Below are positions 28,452 through 38,942 of a DNA stretch of 47,208 bases, one piece after another. The notes under the pieces were generated by a model. The model saw only the letters and a list, made by a program, of their open reading frames with translations. It was not told the DNA's origin and searched no databases. The DNA lies in assembly GCA_025201845.1 (NCBI GenBank), contig MU604002.1, positions 32,804 through 80,011 on the forward strand, read 5' to 3'. Both the position numbers and the translations under genes were made by a program. Position 1 is the stretch's first letter. Every line of letters starts with the position of its first letter. The DNA is from Martensiomyces pterosporus (taxonomy: Eukaryota > Kickxellomycota > Kickxellomycetes > Kickxellales > Kickxellaceae).

Positions 28452-30683
28452 CTAGGCGTGGTCGGCAGCCTGGGCAGCCATCAAATGACGGAAGTACCCG
28501 TTCTCGCGGCTGATGAGGTCATCATACGAACCGACCTCTTCAACAGACCCGCACTCTCCAAGCACGAAAATCAGATCGCTCCTCTTCAGGGTGCTGGCAC
28601 GATGAGCAACCGTGATGACAGTCATGCCCTTCTTTCCCTGGCGCCCGGCTTTGGCAACGCGGTCAAGTGCATTGAGAACCCTAGACTCGCGGGTGCCGTC
28701 AAGTGCACTAGTGGCCTCATCCAGAATAAGGATATCCGGGTTAGCCAGCAGTGCACGAGCAATAGCGACTCTCTGCTTCTGTCCGCCAGAGAGCGACACG
28801 CCGCGCTCACCGACATACGTTTCCATCTGGTTGGGGAACCGCTCGATGAAATGCCAAGCATCGGCCATCTTCAGGGCATCGATCAGCTCGCTATCAGTGG
28901 CCAGTGGGTTTCCATACAGCAAGTTCTCGCGGATGGTTCCAGCAAACAGAACCGGCTCCTGAGGCACCATGGCAACATGCGACCGCCAGTCAGCCAGGTT
29001 CAGGTCGCGCAGGTCGTGTCCGTCAATCGTGATGCGTCCGCTGACGGGGTCATAGAAGCGGAGGAGAAGGCCAGTAACAGTGCTCTTGCCCTTGCCGGAT
29101 GGTCCAGCGATGGCGATGCGCGATCCAGGCTTGATCTCAAAACTGAGCTTCTGGAACACCTGAACATCGGGTCTGGTCGGGTAGTGGAAGTCGACGTCCT
29201 CGAACTTGATGTTGCCAGCAAAGTCCTTGATCCTGATGCCGTCAGGGTTGGGGTCCACCGATGGAGTGCGGTCGAGCAAGTAGAAGAGGCGGGATCCAGC
29301 ACCCACGCCCTTCATCACCTCCGAGTAGAACGACGAAAGACCCGAGAGAGCCGAGCCGACGTAGGCCGAGTAGAGCATGACCGAGGTCATGTCGCCAATC
29401 GAAATTTCGCCCCGCATAACCATGCGGCCGCCAAACCCAAGGAATGCCAGAATAGCCAGGTTGCCCGCCAGCCCGTTGCCGCCAAAGAACAGACCGCTGG
29501 CGAATGCCTCCTTCTTTGCTAGCCCAAAGATCTTTTGCACCTCAACGTCGTAGCGAGCCACCTCCTGCGACTCGCGCGAGAACGCCTGAACTGTGCGGAT
29601 GTTGCTGATGCGCTCCTCGGACACCTTGGTGATATCGCCGACGGCCTCCTGTGTCTGCTTTGACAGCTTCTTGATGTACTTGCCGTAAATAACAGCCCAC
29701 AGGGCAATCGGGGGGACGATTCCTAGCATAATGCCCGTAAGCTTGGGGCTGACGTAAAGCATCATCCCGAGTCCCGCAACTGCCGAAATGGAGGCCCTCA
29801 GGCCGTCAGACACGTTGTTTGTGATGCTCTTGCTGACAATCGATGTGTCGGTGCTCAGCCGGCTGACCAGATCGCCCGAGCGGTTCTGGTCGAAGAAGCT
29901 GAGATCTTGGTGCATGATCTTGCCAAACATCTGCTTGCGCAGCCTCGCAATCATACGCTCTCCTGCAGTCCTAATAAGCACCACACGGCCGGTGTTGGCC
30001 ACAGCTCCAACCACAAACATGCCGCCCAAACCCGCAAACACTTGGCCCAGCGTCAGACCAAACGGGATGACCGCCTGTGCGTTGGTCACCATGTCGATGA
30101 TCTTGCCCATCGAAAATGGCACAGTCATGGTGACGCTCGACGAGACGACCAAAAGACCCACTGCGCCGCCAAGCAGCTTATACTCAGGTCTAGCCAACTT
30201 GAACAGCCGCAGCCACGCCTGGCTGGTCTTCACCTTCTTTGCGCTCTTTGCCTCCGATGGGTCGACTCCATGCCTCGGCTTACCGCCAGCCTCTTCTGCA
30301 GTCAACTCGGCCTCGGATAACGACGAGGGTGGGCGAGACGACGAAGGGGTGCTCGAGTAATATCTTGGCTGGATCGCTGGGGATGTCAACAGAGGCGTCG
30401 ACAAATTGACTGGGCTCGAGGGCCGTACGCCCAGAGGCAGGCGCGGGGCGTGTGAGTGGCCGCTGCTGCCGGACCCCGGCGATGCCTCGTTAGCAGCACG
30501 TAGGCTGGTCCTGTTCATCCAGTGCTGCATGGTGCGCCGTTGCTGCCCTTTGCTGCAGGTGTGTGCTAGCTTTGAGGTGGCTCTGAATCGAAGGTCAAAT
30601 GCAAGAGTGCGTGGTCCCGCTGAAGCGATAGTAGTGGTGGCCTTTATTGAGTTGCTGGTAAGAAGGAGGAGGGGTATCGCCAT
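28452..30683 (-). CDS. Mitochondrial ABC half-transporter (MDL1 / ABCB10 type)
   Basis: 743 residues. The N-terminus (about 1-130) is Arg/Ser-rich and lacks acidic clusters early on, as in a mitochondrial presequence. The membrane domain spans about 150-450 with several helices, including ITGIMLGIVPPIALWAVI and LAILAFLGFGG. The nucleotide-binding domain has Walker A GPSGKGKST (about 527), signature LSGGQKQR (about 629), Walker B ILILDEATSAL, and the H-loop VAHRAS. One membrane domain plus one ATPase domain means it must work as a dimer. Relatives export peptides from the matrix or act in heme and iron handling; which of these applies is not visible. The ATG at 30683 is used; a second Met near residue 50 is possible. 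Confidence 0.88.
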   Translation of the reverse strand: MAIPLLLLTSNSIKATTTIASAGPRTLAFDLRFRATSKLAHTCSKGQQRRTMQHWMNRTSLRAANEASPGSGSSGHSHAPRLPLGVRPSSPVNLSTPLLTSPAIQPRYYSSTPSSSRPPSSLSEAELTAEEAGGKPRHGVDPSEAKSAKKVKTSQAWLRLFKLARPEYKLLGGAVGLLVVSSSVTMTVPFSMGKIIDMVTNAQAVIPFGLTLGQVFAGLGGMFVVGAVANTGRVVLIRTAGERMIARLRKQMFGKIMHQDLSFFDQNRSGDLVSRLSTDTSIVSKSITNNVSDGLRASISAVAGLGMMLYVSPKLTGIMLGIVPPIALWAVIYGKYIKKLSKQTQEAVGDITKVSEERISNIRTVQAFSRESQEVARYDVEVQKIFGLAKKEAFASGLFFGGNGLAGNLAILAFLGFGGRMVMRGEISIGDMTSVMLYSAYVGSALSGLSSFYSEVMKGVGAGSRLFYLLDRTPSVDPNPDGIRIKDFAGNIKFEDVDFHYPTRPDVQVFQKLSFEIKPGSRIAIAGPSGKGKSTVTGLLLRFYDPVSGRITIDGHDLRDLNLADWRSHVAMVPQEPVLFAGTIRENLLYGNPLATDSELIDALKMADAWHFIERFPNQMETYVGERGVSLSGGQKQRVAIARALLANPDILILDEATSALDGTRESRVLNALDRVAKAGRQGKKGMTVITVAHRASTLKRSDLIFVLGECGSVEEVGSYDDLISRENGYFRHLMAAQAADHA

Positions 30684-31632
30684 CACTCCTTCTCTCGGTG
30701 TCTATCTATGGCGTCGCGCTGGCAGGCAGAAGAAAACAAATGCAGACACGCACAGAGCTCTACACAGGAATAGAAAACAGAGCGGAGAGGATTATGATAA
30801 GGCGATCAGAGAAGCAAACAGCGTGCATTTTACCGCGCCAAGAAAACACGGCTGAGACTCGCCCTGGCCCAGGCTGCCAAGCCGAGGCACAGCGAAAGTG
30901 GGCAGGCGAAATGGGATGGCCCTGCACGAGCCGAGCCGAGCCAGCACGCACACAGGTGCACTGGCTGCAATATTGCTGGCAAGGCAGGCACATGCGGGTT
31001 TTACCCGGGATATAGTAGCCCGCTTGTGTGCCATTGGGAGATCCACCGGTGTACTATTGATCGCAAATGCGTACAAAGGGCACGACTTGTGGTTGAGTTC
31101 GCTGCAAATATGCGGGCTGGCCTCAGAAACATGCAAGGTGTGTGGAGTAAGAAGAAAGGTGTGGGGTGTTTGAAACAAGTGATCCACAAAACCTGCGCCT
31201 GTTGGAGACAGGTGCTATCGCCTACAGTGCCAGTGTTTGCCCATACTGGTACATGCGTGGCTGTATACTGCGCGCTGTGTGCAGAGGAGAGGAGAGGAGA
31301 GGAGAGGAGAGGAGAGCAAGCGGCGGGTGATGTGTGGAAAAGCAAGAGAAACCGGAGCTAAGCAGAAGCTGGGGCGGGGTGTTTGGTGAGCAAGCACACA
31401 CGTACGTTCCTTCACTACTATTGCCTAATATTCAAAATGTGCCAGAACGCAACAGGGGCCTCGTGGCAGTGGGCATCCTGCCCTCGCCCTTTATCATCTA
31501 CTACTCTGCCATCCACAGCATCTCCTCCTGCGCTTTTTGCATTTTGTCTCTCGTCTCCACTCAGCACCACACTTTTTCCACTCCCTAGCTATCAGAGCAC
31601 ACTGACACACTTTACGACCAAGCAAGACAGCC
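30684..31632. other. Divergent intergenic region with (GGAGA)n tract
   Basis: 949 bp between the ABC transporter and the next plus-strand gene. A GAGGA microsatellite occupies 31283-31316. The rest is mixed sequence with short overlapping ORFs lacking domain features. The last 150 bp are CT-rich, like other leaders here. Confidence 0.45.
31283..31316. repeat. (GGAGA)n microsatellite
   Basis: About six 5-bp units in the intergenic region, purine-rich on the plus strand. Confidence 0.85.
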
Positions 31633-33006
31633 ATGAGCAAATCTCCATTGAAGGGCATCGATGCCTTCATATACACAAAGCGACCCATCCTGCGCGCAGC
31701 CACGTTCTCGCTGATATGCATGCTGTCGCTTGTAAACCTGTGTCTAATAAGCGTCAGCTGGAGCAATGTCCAATTCATGCGCCGCGACGGCAGCCTCACA
31801 GGAGCGCTAAGCGTCATAACATCGGTAGTGACAATGGTCATAAGCGGCATGTTTGCTGCCGCCACCATCCTACGCGAGCACGCCGAGGCTGACAAGGAGC
31901 CCACTCCGATGATCAGCGAGCGTCTATGCAGGGACTGCATCGAGCGTCTGGTCAGCAGCCTATTGACAGCGTGGTGGCTCATGATCTCGTTCAACGTATC
32001 CAACATGGCGTTTGTGTTCCGTGACGATCTCAGGCAATGCACGAAACAGACTAATGGCACGAGGAGCGGTGCCAGAGAAGAATCAGAGACCAGCAGCCCA
32101 GACTCCCCGGCTGGTGCGTGTGCTGTGTTTACGGGCAGCATGGTCCTGAGCTGGGCCATCTGGGTCCTGTGGGTGATCAGAATGTGGAGATCGTTTACTA
32201 GAGCCAACATACACTTTGACTCGAGGATATTCCGCGAGCCATCCGAGCCCATCTTTGACTCCTATGTCAGCAAGTGCTCAAGACTGCAAGCACCCGATGC
32301 TTCCTCGCCGTTTAGTCCGAGCCATCCGATACAGGGCAGCACTACAAAGCGCAGCATAAAGCACTTGGAACTCGACAGAGTGGCTGCGCCCGAAGACACG
32401 ACCGAAATCAATGCACAAACCTATGGTCAACAGTCGCAACCACGACAACCACAACAACCTCAACCACAACAGCCACAGCCACAGCCACAGCCACAACAAC
32501 CTCAACCCCAGCAGCCACAGCAACCCCAACTTCAACAGCCGCCTAGGCATCCGCCAACGCAGTTGTCGCGCTACCAGCACAACCAGCACAACCAGCACAG
32601 CCAGCACAGCCAGCACAGCCAGCACAGCCAAGCACCGCCTCCAATGCAAACCACTTACGGTGATCCAACGAGCATGACGTCGAGGCAGGGCAGAACGCCC
32701 CGCCCACTGCTTGCTGGCCACCCTGTAAGCAGAGTACAGCAGAGCCTTCAGACTCCCAACCTAGGCCCAAACAGCAATGGCAATATGCCATACACAGCGC
32801 CATGTGCACCACGCATGCCGCCGATTACCGACGCATATCACATTAACCCGGCTTCTGTTGGTCGTAATGATATCTCTGCTACTTCTGGGCTGACATTGCC
32901 GCCACAAGCACAGTTTGAAGCAACAGCGATTAACATGTCTCGTCAGTGCACGGCACAGATGCCACAAAACTACCGGCAGCAGCAGTCTGCACCTCAGCAA
33001 CACTAG
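31633..33006 (+). CDS. Four-transmembrane protein with Gln/Pro and His-rich tail
   Basis: 457 residues; family not recognised. Four hydrophobic segments are visible, at about 22-42, 58-78, 108-130 and 168-190. Short loops lie between them, and two NxT-type sites lie in the loop before TM4 and in TM-proximal regions. The arrangement resembles MARVEL-like tetraspan proteins but no family motif is certain. From about residue 215 the chain is cytoplasm-like, hydrophilic and low-complexity: a PQQPQ tract, then a row of NQH/SQH triplets (about 315-335), then Ser/Gln-rich sequence. No signal peptide precedes TM1. Tails of this kind often mediate assemblies, but function is unknown. The leader is CT-rich and the ATG is the first in the frame. 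Confidence 0.75.
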   Translation: MSKSPLKGIDAFIYTKRPILRAATFSLICMLSLVNLCLISVSWSNVQFMRRDGSLTGALSVITSVVTMVISGMFAAATILREHAEADKEPTPMISERLCRDCIERLVSSLLTAWWLMISFNVSNMAFVFRDDLRQCTKQTNGTRSGAREESETSSPDSPAGACAVFTGSMVLSWAIWVLWVIRMWRSFTRANIHFDSRIFREPSEPIFDSYVSKCSRLQAPDASSPFSPSHPIQGSTTKRSIKHLELDRVAAPEDTTEINAQTYGQQSQPRQPQQPQPQQPQPQPQPQQPQPQQPQQPQLQQPPRHPPTQLSRYQHNQHNQHSQHSQHSQHSQAPPPMQTTYGDPTSMTSRQGRTPRPLLAGHPVSRVQQSLQTPNLGPNSNGNMPYTAPCAPRMPPITDAYHINPASVGRNDISATSGLTLPPQAQFEATAINMSRQCTAQMPQNYRQQQSAPQQH

Positions 33007-34052
33007 ATGTGCACATGCACACTTTTGGTATTTAGTACCGCCCCCTCACTTATCCCTAGACACCACATCACCTGCATATTTTTCTACGCCTGCTATTCCG
33101 AATTGTTTTGCTTAATGTAAGCAGCATCAGCAGTGCTGTGTTCAATCAGAGCAATAGCCGTGCCAACTGACTGCTTCAAAGCCTGCTCATTTAATAAATG
33201 CGAGCACAGGCCAGCGGTCCAGGCACTATTTTCTCTTGTGCAGGCCCTGGTTCTCAGCCAAAACTGTGTGATCGCCGATGTCTCCGCAGAAGCAAGCACA
33301 GGGGCTCGACTCCTAGTCGCAGCGCTTTCTGCCGTGTCTCGGGGCTGCGGGTGCGTATGTGGGACACCCGTTTCGCCCTTCTTGGCACAGACGATGATCC
33401 GCATTTGAGCATCGGAAACACAGCCCAACCCCCCTCCTTTAAGCTGATCTCAACATTTCATCGGCGAGTGCACCAAAAGTGCTTGCGCTGCTGTTCGTCT
33501 GGTCTGACGGACGCGTGTTGACTGACTCTGCGGGTCGATTTCACTCGCCCGGGTGTTTCAATCCGCATTCGCCCTGATGTACTTTGATGTGGGAAAATCA
33601 TCCACATTCCAGCCCTCCAGAATGTGGCCGATCACATAGTGCCGCTTGCGCGTCTTAACTTGGTGATGCAGCTGCTCTAGCAAGCTTAACAAATGCACAA
33701 CATTTGTCCAAACACTGCAATATGCAGAAAAGGCAGCCCCACCTCGGGCGTTGCTTGTTCAGAATCTACACGCAGCAGCCCTGTTGGTGTGTACCCTTGA
33801 GCAGCTCTGCTCTGGACGGGTATATTATCCCAGCTGCCTGGCATATCCCCCACTCACCGTTTTTGCCTTCTCCAAACTTCTCCCAGCCCACCTAGCAAGC
33901 ACTGCTTCCAACTGCTTATCCACCCCACATATCCATATTTTATTTACATCATTCACGGCTTTGTTGCTTATTGAATTGCCACTGTGCCGAGGTAGTCCAA
34001 ATCAGCAACGCCCCCTGATACTCCATTCTGCTAGTTACGCCAGCAAAGAATA
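33007..34052. other. 1 kb intergenic region with an unassigned minus-strand reading frame
   Basis: No supported gene. A minus-strand frame from about 33765 down to a TGA at 33558 has no ATG but reads KRHYVIGHILEGWNVDDF near its end, which looks protein-like. A TTGCAG acceptor-like site lies inside this frame near 33720, so a terminal exon is possible. I could not identify a matching family or an upstream exon. The right end near 34053 contains the CT-rich leader of the next gene. Confidence 0.3.
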
Positions 34053-34841
34053 ATGGTCTTAAAACTTGGATCCATCTTCCGCACCACTGTGCTCGGGCTG
34101 ACCTGGCCCCTGGCCGTTGTAGCCCTGGTTCTCAGCTGCCTCGCCGCAGCTAACGGGCACTGGAAGCCCCGTGCGGCGTCCATCTTCACTGCAATTGTCG
34201 CCTGCCTCACCATCATCACCGTTCCCTTCCTCATCCTGAGCAAGATGCTGCGTCTGGGCAGGTACAGCGGCGCCCGCTGCCAGCGCATGTGGGAGGTCAT
34301 CCTGACTGGGCTGTGGCTGGCATCCTGGGTCTGGATTGCCACCCAGCTGAACAAGTTCCACTGCACCAACCAATACACCACCACCACCACCACCTCCTCG
34401 GTCAGCACCAACGGCGTCGTGAACAATAACCTCGGATTCTCCTTCTATGGGCACGCGCTGACTCCCTCTGGCGCTCCTCGTGAGGCTCTTGAGGCTGCCG
34501 GCATGCTTGGCATGGGTGAGGGCGAGGATAGACGCCTTCTGGGCCGTGCCCTGGGGCCCAAGGGCCGCAGACGCTACAGTAACCGCTGCAGGATCTTCAA
34601 GGCTCTCTTGGGCTTTGCGATCCCAATCTTTGTTCTGTTCGCGCTCGATCTGCTCTCCTTCATATGGAGGGCCTCCGGCAAGGAGCACCATGTGCTGCCA
34701 AGGTCCCACAGCATCACCCCAAGCGTCTCCAGCGTCTCGAGTGTTGGCAGCCCCAGAGTCACCACCGGCACCCACCACGGACACCACCCCGTCCGCGATA
34801 CCGCCAACGCTGCGGCGGCTGCCACCGAGACAAAGGTCTAA
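34053..34841 (+). CDS. Four-transmembrane protein, MARVEL-like
   Basis: 262 residues, unrecognised. Hydrophobic segments lie at about 11-32, 42-65, 82-100 and 188-212. This four-helix spacing, with the fourth after a long loop, and short N-terminal cytoplasmic end are like MARVEL or SUR7-like tetraspans. The long third loop is Thr/Ser- and Gly-rich with an Arg/Lys patch (GPKGRRRYSNR). The C-terminal tail is Ser/Thr/His-rich, with SVSSVSSVGS. It is the second four-TM protein in a row on this strand, but I see no clear sequence similarity to the first. Probable plasma-membrane or vesicle protein; role unknown. Confidence 0.72.
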   Translation: MVLKLGSIFRTTVLGLTWPLAVVALVLSCLAAANGHWKPRAASIFTAIVACLTIITVPFLILSKMLRLGRYSGARCQRMWEVILTGLWLASWVWIATQLNKFHCTNQYTTTTTTSSVSTNGVVNNNLGFSFYGHALTPSGAPREALEAAGMLGMGEGEDRRLLGRALGPKGRRRYSNRCRIFKALLGFAIPIFVLFALDLLSFIWRASGKEHHVLPRSHSITPSVSSVSSVGSPRVTTGTHHGHHPVRDTANAAAAATETKV

Positions 34842-35239
34842 CGTTTCTCCAGATGAAATGGTTGTCTCCTCCGCTTTGCGGAGCAGATCTGCGTCTTTCC
34901 GCATCTTTTTCATCTAGTCTTGTTACATGTTCCCCTCTATCTGCGTCCACCACCTGGCTCCGCACATGGGAGGATGAGGATCACGGCGATGCTGGCACAG
35001 TGCCTCGTGTCCCCAGACCCAGCATCTCCTCGTAGTAATACTTCCTTGGCCCCCTGCACTTAGTACTTTTCTTTTTCTTCGTTTCACGAAAGCGTCCCGA
35101 ACAGAGATTATTATTCATACATTCAAATAGCTGGTGTGTAGCCCAGCAGAATCAACACAAAGAAGAGCCGAGGCAGAAGAAGAGAATATGATATGAAACA
35201 AAAGAAGCAATAGGAATGCAGAGACATGCTGAGCAATGC
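34842..35239. other. Convergent intergenic region
   Basis: 398 bp between two stops. Pyrimidine-rich after the membrane gene, then AT-rich near 35110-35200 toward the NUF2 end. No gene seen. Confidence 0.4.
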
Positions 35240-36577
35240 TCAGCTGTAGAACTGAGCCAGCAGATCTTCGAGCGACTGAATGACGCCATCCTGGTACTCC
35301 AAAGTCTGCTGTCTGAGCAGCTCGTAGCTCTGCTGAATGTCCTGAACCTCCTGCTCCATCACCGTTCTCTCCCTCTTAATGTTTCCTTGCAGCTCATCGA
35401 ATTTGGCCCTCTGCTCCGACATCCTCCTGCTCGTTTCCTCCAGCCTCGCCGATACCTCTGCTCTCTCTCTCTGCAGCTGCTTCAGCCTACTGGCGGTCTG
35501 CTCGCGTTTGGCCAGCCTGCTCTTCTCCAGCCTCTCGATCTTTTCTTCGCCCGACTTATTCTGGAACTCCAGCTGCTCTTCCCGCACGGACAAGTTGCGA
35601 ATGTTACTGGTCTCCTGATTGACGTTCTCCCTCTCTTTGGCCAGCTGTCTCAGCTCATCCTCATGCTTCCTAACAACCCCTTCAGCTTCAGCCATCTGTT
35701 GTGTGCACGCACGGATATCCGCCGAGATCTCCTCAAGCATCTCGATTTTATACGCCAGATGCCGTGACTTGGCCTCACTGTTGGTGAGCTGCTGGCGTCC
35801 CTGTGCAATACTCTCGTTGAGCTCCGCAATTGCCTGCTGGATCTTCTCAGGGCTATGCACGACGCGCGCCTTCAGTTTGGCCAGCTCCTCCTGCAGCCCA
35901 GCAATTGCATACTTGATTGATCCAATCGAGTCCTGCAATTCCTCCTTCTCCGTTTTCATCGTCGTCGCAGCATCCATCAGCGAGGTCTGCGTCTTCCTCA
36001 GTGCCTTCAGCTCCTCTCCCAGCACCCTATTTCCCTCCTGCAGCCGCTTGACCTCGGGCTGCTCCCTGTCCTTCTGCTCCCTAATAGCCTCAATCCTGCT
36101 CATGACCTGCTCTAGCTCCTGCTGCATGGCCTCCAGCCTCTCTGCCTCCTCGTCCGCCTGCACCGTGTACTTTTCCAGCACGGGCATCCTATCGTCTCTG
36201 AACATGGCGAAATTGCACACGCCACTGAGGATCCTATGCACCCGGACGGGCTCCGGTTTGAGCATGTCGCGCAGAGAGAAGTCGTCCACACCGACCTGCT
36301 GTAGCAGGGTGGCCATGTTTTGGTAAAAGGCCATCAGGAAAATATCGTCGCTGTGGGATTCGGGGAAATCGGTCACGTCGAGAAGCTCGAAATCGCCGTT
36401 GCTCATTTCCTCCAGCGAGATTCCCTTGAGAATGTACAGGAAGGCCTCGTACCAGATTTGCACCCGCTGCGGTGTGGGCTTTTCCAGGTCCTCCTCCATT
36501 ATTGGAATCTCCATTTGGCGCATGACGTCCAGGATATCCTGCGACTTTAGCGTTGGATAGAAGGCGGTGCTCTGCAT
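35240..36577 (-). CDS. NUF2: Kinetochore protein NUF2 (NDC80 complex)
   Basis: 445 residues. The first 130 residues match the NUF2 calponin-homology domain: [20 protein letters not shown], then the [13 protein letters not shown] and the DMLKPEP-RV-RILSGV-NFAMFR segments. The rest, about 135-435, is an almost continuous coiled coil rich in Glu, Gln, Arg and Leu. NUF2 pairs with NDC80; together they bind microtubules at the outer kinetochore. Length is as usual for fungi. The ATG begins the conserved N-terminus directly. Confidence 0.93.
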   Translation of the reverse strand: MQSTAFYPTLKSQDILDVMRQMEIPIMEEDLEKPTPQRVQIWYEAFLYILKGISLEEMSNGDFELLDVTDFPESHSDDIFLMAFYQNMATLLQQVGVDDFSLRDMLKPEPVRVHRILSGVCNFAMFRDDRMPVLEKYTVQADEEAERLEAMQQELEQVMSRIEAIREQKDREQPEVKRLQEGNRVLGEELKALRKTQTSLMDAATTMKTEKEELQDSIGSIKYAIAGLQEELAKLKARVVHSPEKIQQAIAELNESIAQGRQQLTNSEAKSRHLAYKIEMLEEISADIRACTQQMAEAEGVVRKHEDELRQLAKERENVNQETSNIRNLSVREEQLEFQNKSGEEKIERLEKSRLAKREQTASRLKQLQRERAEVSARLEETSRRMSEQRAKFDELQGNIKRERTVMEQEVQDIQQSYELLRQQTLEYQDGVIQSLEDLLAQFYS

Positions 36578-36756
36578 TGCGAAGTTTGCGCTTGTGCTGT
36601 TGCTGGTATTAGTTTAAGAGGCTGTACACAAACAAAGAAGCGGGGGCAATGAAAGCAGAAGGAAAAAGCATGAAAGCGGAGCCATCCAAGTCTTTTGGAG
36701 CTAGTAAAGCGCGCTGGCCAATCAGATCAGCCACGCTTGTTTACAGTAAACAGGGG

Positions 36757-38412
36757 CTACATGCCATCGATTTGGCTGAGCAAAAGAGCAATCTGCTTCT
36801 CGGCTGCAGAAGCCGAAGAGCTATCTGGGTCGTCTGACAGCTCGAGAATGACCTGTGCTGCTTGCGCAAGGTTCCTTACAAACCCCTCGGTGAGGAGTAG
36901 CCCACGCCACCCCTCAGCCGACAGCGACAACAGCGACGAAGCCTGTATAGAGTTCCACGCCAGCTTTGCCGACTCCAAGCACTGCAAGCCGACCAGCGGG
37001 TGGAACGGCGGATAGACCATGGCGTAGAACGCCAGGACATAAAGCGACGACACGCAGGCCCAGTCCCACCACATGCTGGCGGCAGACTCCCCGCCGGACA
37101 CCAGCTTATCCAAGCACTCGTCCTGGCACACGAGCCAGTGCCTGTACGCAGCAAATGAGAGCTCCTCAGGAGGCATCGCCTTGACCAAGCCCAGACACGT
37201 TTGCGCAAACCCCTCCTCTGAACTGCCGCCCAGCACCACATCAGCCAGGGTGCTGATTATTTGCTGTACCCATGGCTCAACCGATGGCTGGCGGGCAAAA
37301 TCAGTAGGCAGGTTGTGCGGCACACCGCGTTGCTGGGCATTCACCGAGCTAGCACGGTCCAAAAGGGCATCCAACTGGGCACGCGGCGAGTCGCCCACAC
37401 ATCTCTGGCACTGGCACTCGAAGAAATACACTGCCTCAAGCGCCTTGCGTCTCTCTGACCGCGGACGTAAGCCGTCTGCATACGACAGCGTTACTTCCTC
37501 GCCTTCCCGGATATCGTCCAGCGCAAGCACAACCTGCTGCCCACCGCGGGTGTACACGAATGCTGCGTTCTGGAAGCAGCTGTGGTTGAACAGCAGAGAG
37601 ACCAGCGGACTACATAGATGGCCCGATGCTCGCATGCGCTGGTCGTAAGCGACAAAGTTGTTGCAGCCAAAGCGACATAGTGCGCGCACAGTGCTGTTGG
37701 CCAGTGCTGTGTCTGCCGTGTCTGCTATGGAGAACACCAGGCTGTCGTCCTCGGTCGCAGCCTCTTGAGCCTCGGCCACTACGCCAGCGATCTCCCTGTA
37801 CTGTTTGAGCACGTGAGGTGGATGCGCCTCGCAGTGGTCAACTAGCCGCTCCCATGCCGCTGCCTGTAAGCGCAGCCACCGGGGAATAGACCTTTCCGCC
37901 GGTTTGCCCAGTTGCTCGGCCCGACGGATGCGACGAGCCACCTCGGCTATAGCTTTGCCAACACCAACCGCCATGCGAAGATACGGGCGGTACATGGGCT
38001 TGATCCTGGACGCCATATTGCCCATGGCCCTCACGCCAAGCGACTTGCACTCAAAGTGGTGCCGAGCAGCCCAGTGTTCGGCCAGGCAGGATGTGCTGCA
38101 GTACTGTGTGGCGTGGCATTGGCTGCACTGGGGCCGCTTGGGTGGCAGGCGCTCGAAGCAGCTGGCGCACCGATCCTCCAGCTCCACCTCTACAGTCTGC
38201 TGTGTGCTGTTTGCCGCATCCTTGGGCTCTTCTTGTCCCTCCTCTTCGCCCTTGCGGACAGGGAAGCCGTAGAGCGGCCGGATGGTCAGAAGCGTGTCGC
38301 CGCGCCTAAAGTCCCTGGCCGCCACTGTGCGCTGGCCCTTCTCTGCGTCGACAACCAGCCTGAGCCCGCACTCGGCTACAAAAGCGTCAATATCGCCTTG
38401 TCCAAACCCCAT
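36757..38412 (-). CDS. SET and MYND domain protein (SMYD type)
   Basis: 551 residues. A split SET domain begins near residue 10 (KGQRTVAARDFRRGD). It is interrupted by a MYND zinc finger at about 80-125, C-x2-C, C-x2-C, YCSTSC, then H and C ligands, ending RHHFEC. The catalytic SET half (about 205-330) carries NHSC, EEVTLSYAD and the post-SET CQCQRC cluster. The C-terminal 200 residues are helical and resemble the SMYD TPR-like domain. SMYD enzymes methylate lysines on histones and other proteins using S-adenosylmethionine. The start MGFGQGD is preferred; the open frame upstream, 113 codons, is promoter shared with DPM2. Confidence 0.88.
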   Translation of the reverse strand: MGFGQGDIDAFVAECGLRLVVDAEKGQRTVAARDFRRGDTLLTIRPLYGFPVRKGEEEGQEEPKDAANSTQQTVEVELEDRCASCFERLPPKRPQCSQCHATQYCSTSCLAEHWAARHHFECKSLGVRAMGNMASRIKPMYRPYLRMAVGVGKAIAEVARRIRRAEQLGKPAERSIPRWLRLQAAAWERLVDHCEAHPPHVLKQYREIAGVVAEAQEAATEDDSLVFSIADTADTALANSTVRALCRFGCNNFVAYDQRMRASGHLCSPLVSLLFNHSCFQNAAFVYTRGGQQVVLALDDIREGEEVTLSYADGLRPRSERRKALEAVYFFECQCQRCVGDSPRAQLDALLDRASSVNAQQRGVPHNLPTDFARQPSVEPWVQQIISTLADVVLGGSSEEGFAQTCLGLVKAMPPEELSFAAYRHWLVCQDECLDKLVSGGESAASMWWDWACVSSLYVLAFYAMVYPPFHPLVGLQCLESAKLAWNSIQASSLLSLSAEGWRGLLLTEGFVRNLAQAAQVILELSDDPDSSSASAAEKQIALLLSQIDGM

Positions 38413-38684
38413 CGAAATCAGCAATAACAGGGAAAGCAAGTGGAGGAAAGAGAGGGAAGCGAGTGAAGCGAAAAGAGCCAAGGGCTGCTTGGAGCACGCC
38501 CCAAGGATCTTTAGCCTGCGCGTGGTGAGTTGAGTATGAAATCCACGAGCAGCCGTAGCACACATCCATTCTCTGCTCTGCTCCCCCTCCTTTCTCCACT
38601 TAAATTCAGCTCCCCTTTCTTTCTTCCTTTTTCTTCCGCACATTCCCACCTCACCCACCTCGCCTCTCAACACAAGCAGCAACC
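38413..38684. promoter_or_regulatory. Divergent promoter between SMYD gene and DPM2
   Basis: 272 bp. The DPM2 side is a long CT-rich tract, as in other leaders here. No clear TATA box was found. Confidence 0.45.
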
Positions 38685-38942
38685 ATGGCACAGATTCACG
38701 ACAAGGCAGTTGGCGCAGCGCTTCTGGCAATCGGCTCATTTGTGTTCGCATACTACTCCATCTGGACGCTAATCATTCCGTTTGTTGACGAGGACCACCC
38801 GGCGCGCAAGCTGTTCCCTCCACAGTGGTTTGCCATCGCCATCCCCGTCTTCCTGCTTACAGTTGGCGTCACTGGCATCTTTGGCTTCCTCTCCTTTGTC
38901 ATGCTCAAGTCTGGAAAGAAGACCGCCAAAAAATCGACCTAA
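38685..38942 (+). CDS. DPM2: Dolichol-phosphate mannosyltransferase regulatory subunit DPM2
   Basis: 85 residues with two transmembrane helices, at about 10-32 and 47-72. The family-typical loop between them includes PFVDEDHPARKLFPP, and the C-terminus is basic (KSGKKTAKK). DPM2 sits in the ER membrane, stabilises DPM1/DPM3 and also assists the GPI-GlcNAc transferase. Length is as in other eukaryotes. The ATG is in a good context (accATGg). An AATAAA at 39051 follows the stop by about 110 nt. Yeast-type single-protein DPM1 would not need it, so its presence suggests the multi-subunit form. Confidence 0.88.
   Translation: MAQIHDKAVGAALLAIGSFVFAYYSIWTLIIPFVDEDHPARKLFPPQWFAIAIPVFLLTVGVTGIFGFLSFVMLKSGKKTAKKST

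Noticed and set aside
28458..29522. Plus-strand 354-codon frame
   Set aside because: Antisense to the ATP-binding domain of the ABC transporter, whose Walker and signature motifs are clear.
32440..32640. Possible separate repeat element in the membrane protein gene
   Set aside because: The CAA/CAG/CAC repeats are in frame and encode Gln/Pro and Gln/His runs; no element structure is present.
34059..34913. Minus-strand 284-codon frame
   Set aside because: Antisense to the four-TM protein, whose plus-strand translation has clean hydrophobic helices.
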